Origin: JAWWBG01 sp033721095
Lineage (GTDB): Bacteria; Actinomycetota; Nitriliruptoria; Nitriliruptorales; Nitriliruptoraceae
Direction of reading: 5' to 3'
NCBI GenBank assembly: GCA_033721095.1
Contig: JAWWBG010000151.1
Span: 1 to 6,529, forward strand
DNA: 6,529 bases
A program made the position numbers and the translations under genes. Under the pieces are notes generated by a model. The model was not told the DNA's origin. It did no database searches and was given only the letters and a program-made list of their open reading frames with translations. This document shows positions 5,744 to 6,529 of the stretch, piece after piece. Every line of letters begins with the position of its first letter. Position 1 is the stretch's first letter.

Positions 5744-6529
5744 ATGTACGAGTGGAACGAACAGGAACAGATGATCCAGTCGGCGATCCGGTCGTTCATC
5801 GACGCCGAGATCCGCCCGCACGTGGATGAGCTCGAGTTCGGTGACATGCCGCCCTACGACCTGCTCCGAAAGATGTTCAACACGTTCGGCATCGGTCCCA
5901 TGGCCAAGGCCGCGTTCGACAAGCGGATCGAGAAGCTGCGCGCCCGTGAAGCCGGGGAGGGCGGCGACGAGCCCGAGGCCGTCGACACCATCGGTGGCGG
6001 CGACCTCGACCAGGCCGTCATGGGGTTGATGCTGACCACCGAGCTCTGTCGGGTGGTCCCCGGCTTCGTCGGTGCCATGGGCGTGTCGGTCGGACTCGCC
6101 GCCGGGACCATCCAGGCCCGCGGGACGATCGAGCAGCAGGAACGCTGGGTCCCCGACCTGCTCACCTTCGACAAGGTCGGCGCGTGGGCGATCACCGAAC
6201 CCAACTCCGGTTCGGACGCGTTCGGGGGCATGGTCACGACCGCCCGCAAGGAGGGCGAGGGCTACGTGATCAACGGCAACAAGACGTTCATCACCAACGG
6301 GCCGTTCGCCGACACGATCGTGTTCTACGCCAAGCTCGACAACGGCGCGCCCATGCGTGACCGCCCCATCCTCACCTTTGTGCTCGATGCCGACATGGAG
6401 GGACTCGAACGATCCAGGCCCATGCGCAAGATGGGCTTCCACTCGTCCCCCACGGGCGAGCTGTTCCTCAGCGACGTCTACGCGGGGCCGGAACGGCTGT
6501 TGGGCGGCGAGACCGACGCCAACACCGGC
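5744..6529 (+). CDS. Acyl-CoA dehydrogenase, N-terminal 262 residues (partial)
   Basis: The frame is open from ATG at 5744 to the right edge. It encodes the N-terminal helical and middle beta domains of a flavin-dependent acyl-CoA dehydrogenase, which makes the alpha-beta double bond in acyl-CoA and passes electrons to ETF. Residues 1-50 form the first helices (EQEQMIQSAIRSFIDAEIRP). AWAITEPNSGSDAFG (147-161) fits the family signature that contacts FAD and substrate. GYVINGNKTFITNGPFAD (173-190) and RKMGFHSSPTGELFLSDV (228-245) are also typical. The C-terminal domain with the catalytic Glu is beyond the window. Between helices, residues 57-88 form a charged, Gly-rich stretch (KRIEKLRAREAGEGGDEPEA), longer than in short-chain enzymes such as BCAD. 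The GGAGGG site fixes the start. The SCP2 gene directly before it suggests a bulky lipid or acyl-CoA substrate; which one is unknown. Confidence 0.93.
   Translation, partial: MYEWNEQEQMIQSAIRSFIDAEIRPHVDELEFGDMPPYDLLRKMFNTFGIGPMAKAAFDKRIEKLRAREAGEGGDEPEAVDTIGGGDLDQAVMGLMLTTELCRVVPGFVGAMGVSVGLAAGTIQARGTIEQQERWVPDLLTFDKVGAWAITEPNSGSDAFGGMVTTARKEGEGYVINGNKTFITNGPFADTIVFYAKLDNGAPMRDRPILTFVLDADMEGLERSRPMRKMGFHSSPTGELFLSDVYAGPERLLGGETDANTG

Noticed and set aside
5174..6442. A 422-codon open frame on the minus strand opposite the SCP2 and acyl-CoA dehydrogenase genes
   Set aside because: Its translation is His/Val/Asp/Gly-rich without recognisable domains, and the plus strand holds two clear protein families. 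It is an antisense shadow typical of high-GC DNA.
1..6529. Search for tRNA, rRNA, CRISPR arrays, insertion sequences and attachment sites
   Set aside because: No tRNA-like cloverleaf, spaced repeat array, transposase or terminal inverted repeat was seen; almost all of the window is coding.

Overview
The window is GC-rich throughout. It carries six genes of which four are complete apart from annotation of the start, and two run off the ends. The codon use is strongly G/C in third positions, the genes are closely packed, and the set includes a stand-alone (R)-specific enoyl-CoA hydratase 2, an SCP2-domain protein and an acyl-CoA dehydrogenase. This suggests a lipid-degrading actinobacterium. 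An acidimicrobial-type lineage is a reasonable guess, but nothing here fixes the genus.

Left part (1-1050): the C-terminal end of a short-chain dehydrogenase of the peroxisomal multifunctional-enzyme type is followed after 10 bases by a complete MaoC/hydratase-2 gene. Together they would perform the hydration and dehydrogenation steps of beta-oxidation through the (3R)-hydroxyacyl-CoA route. A 13-bp GC-rich hairpin closes this transcription unit and also separates it from the converging gene.

Middle part (1066-5171): a divergent pair flanks a 114-base regulatory region. Leftward lies a lipoprotein with two cupredoxin-like domains, each keeping a His-Cys-His-Met copper-ligand set. Rightward lies a TetR-family regulator overlapping by ATGA with an 808-residue PEP-utilising phosphotransferase that has the three-part layout of rifampin phosphotransferase. 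The shared region holds a 25-bp inverted repeat (9 of 12 pairs) flanked by outer half-arms in register, which is the best operator candidate in the window.

Right part (5172-6529): a 116-base gap holds a plausible promoter threaded with three copies of the heptamer GCAAGCG. It is followed by a small SCP2 (sterol/lipid carrier) gene and, 60 bases later, by an acyl-CoA dehydrogenase that runs off the right edge. These two look like one operon.

The SDR, hydratase-2 and SCP2 modules that are fused in eukaryotic MFE-2 (HSD17B4) thus occur here as separate genes, interrupted by the cupredoxin/TetR/phosphotransferase cluster. That central cluster is the most unusual part of the window, and its substrate is not evident from sequence.
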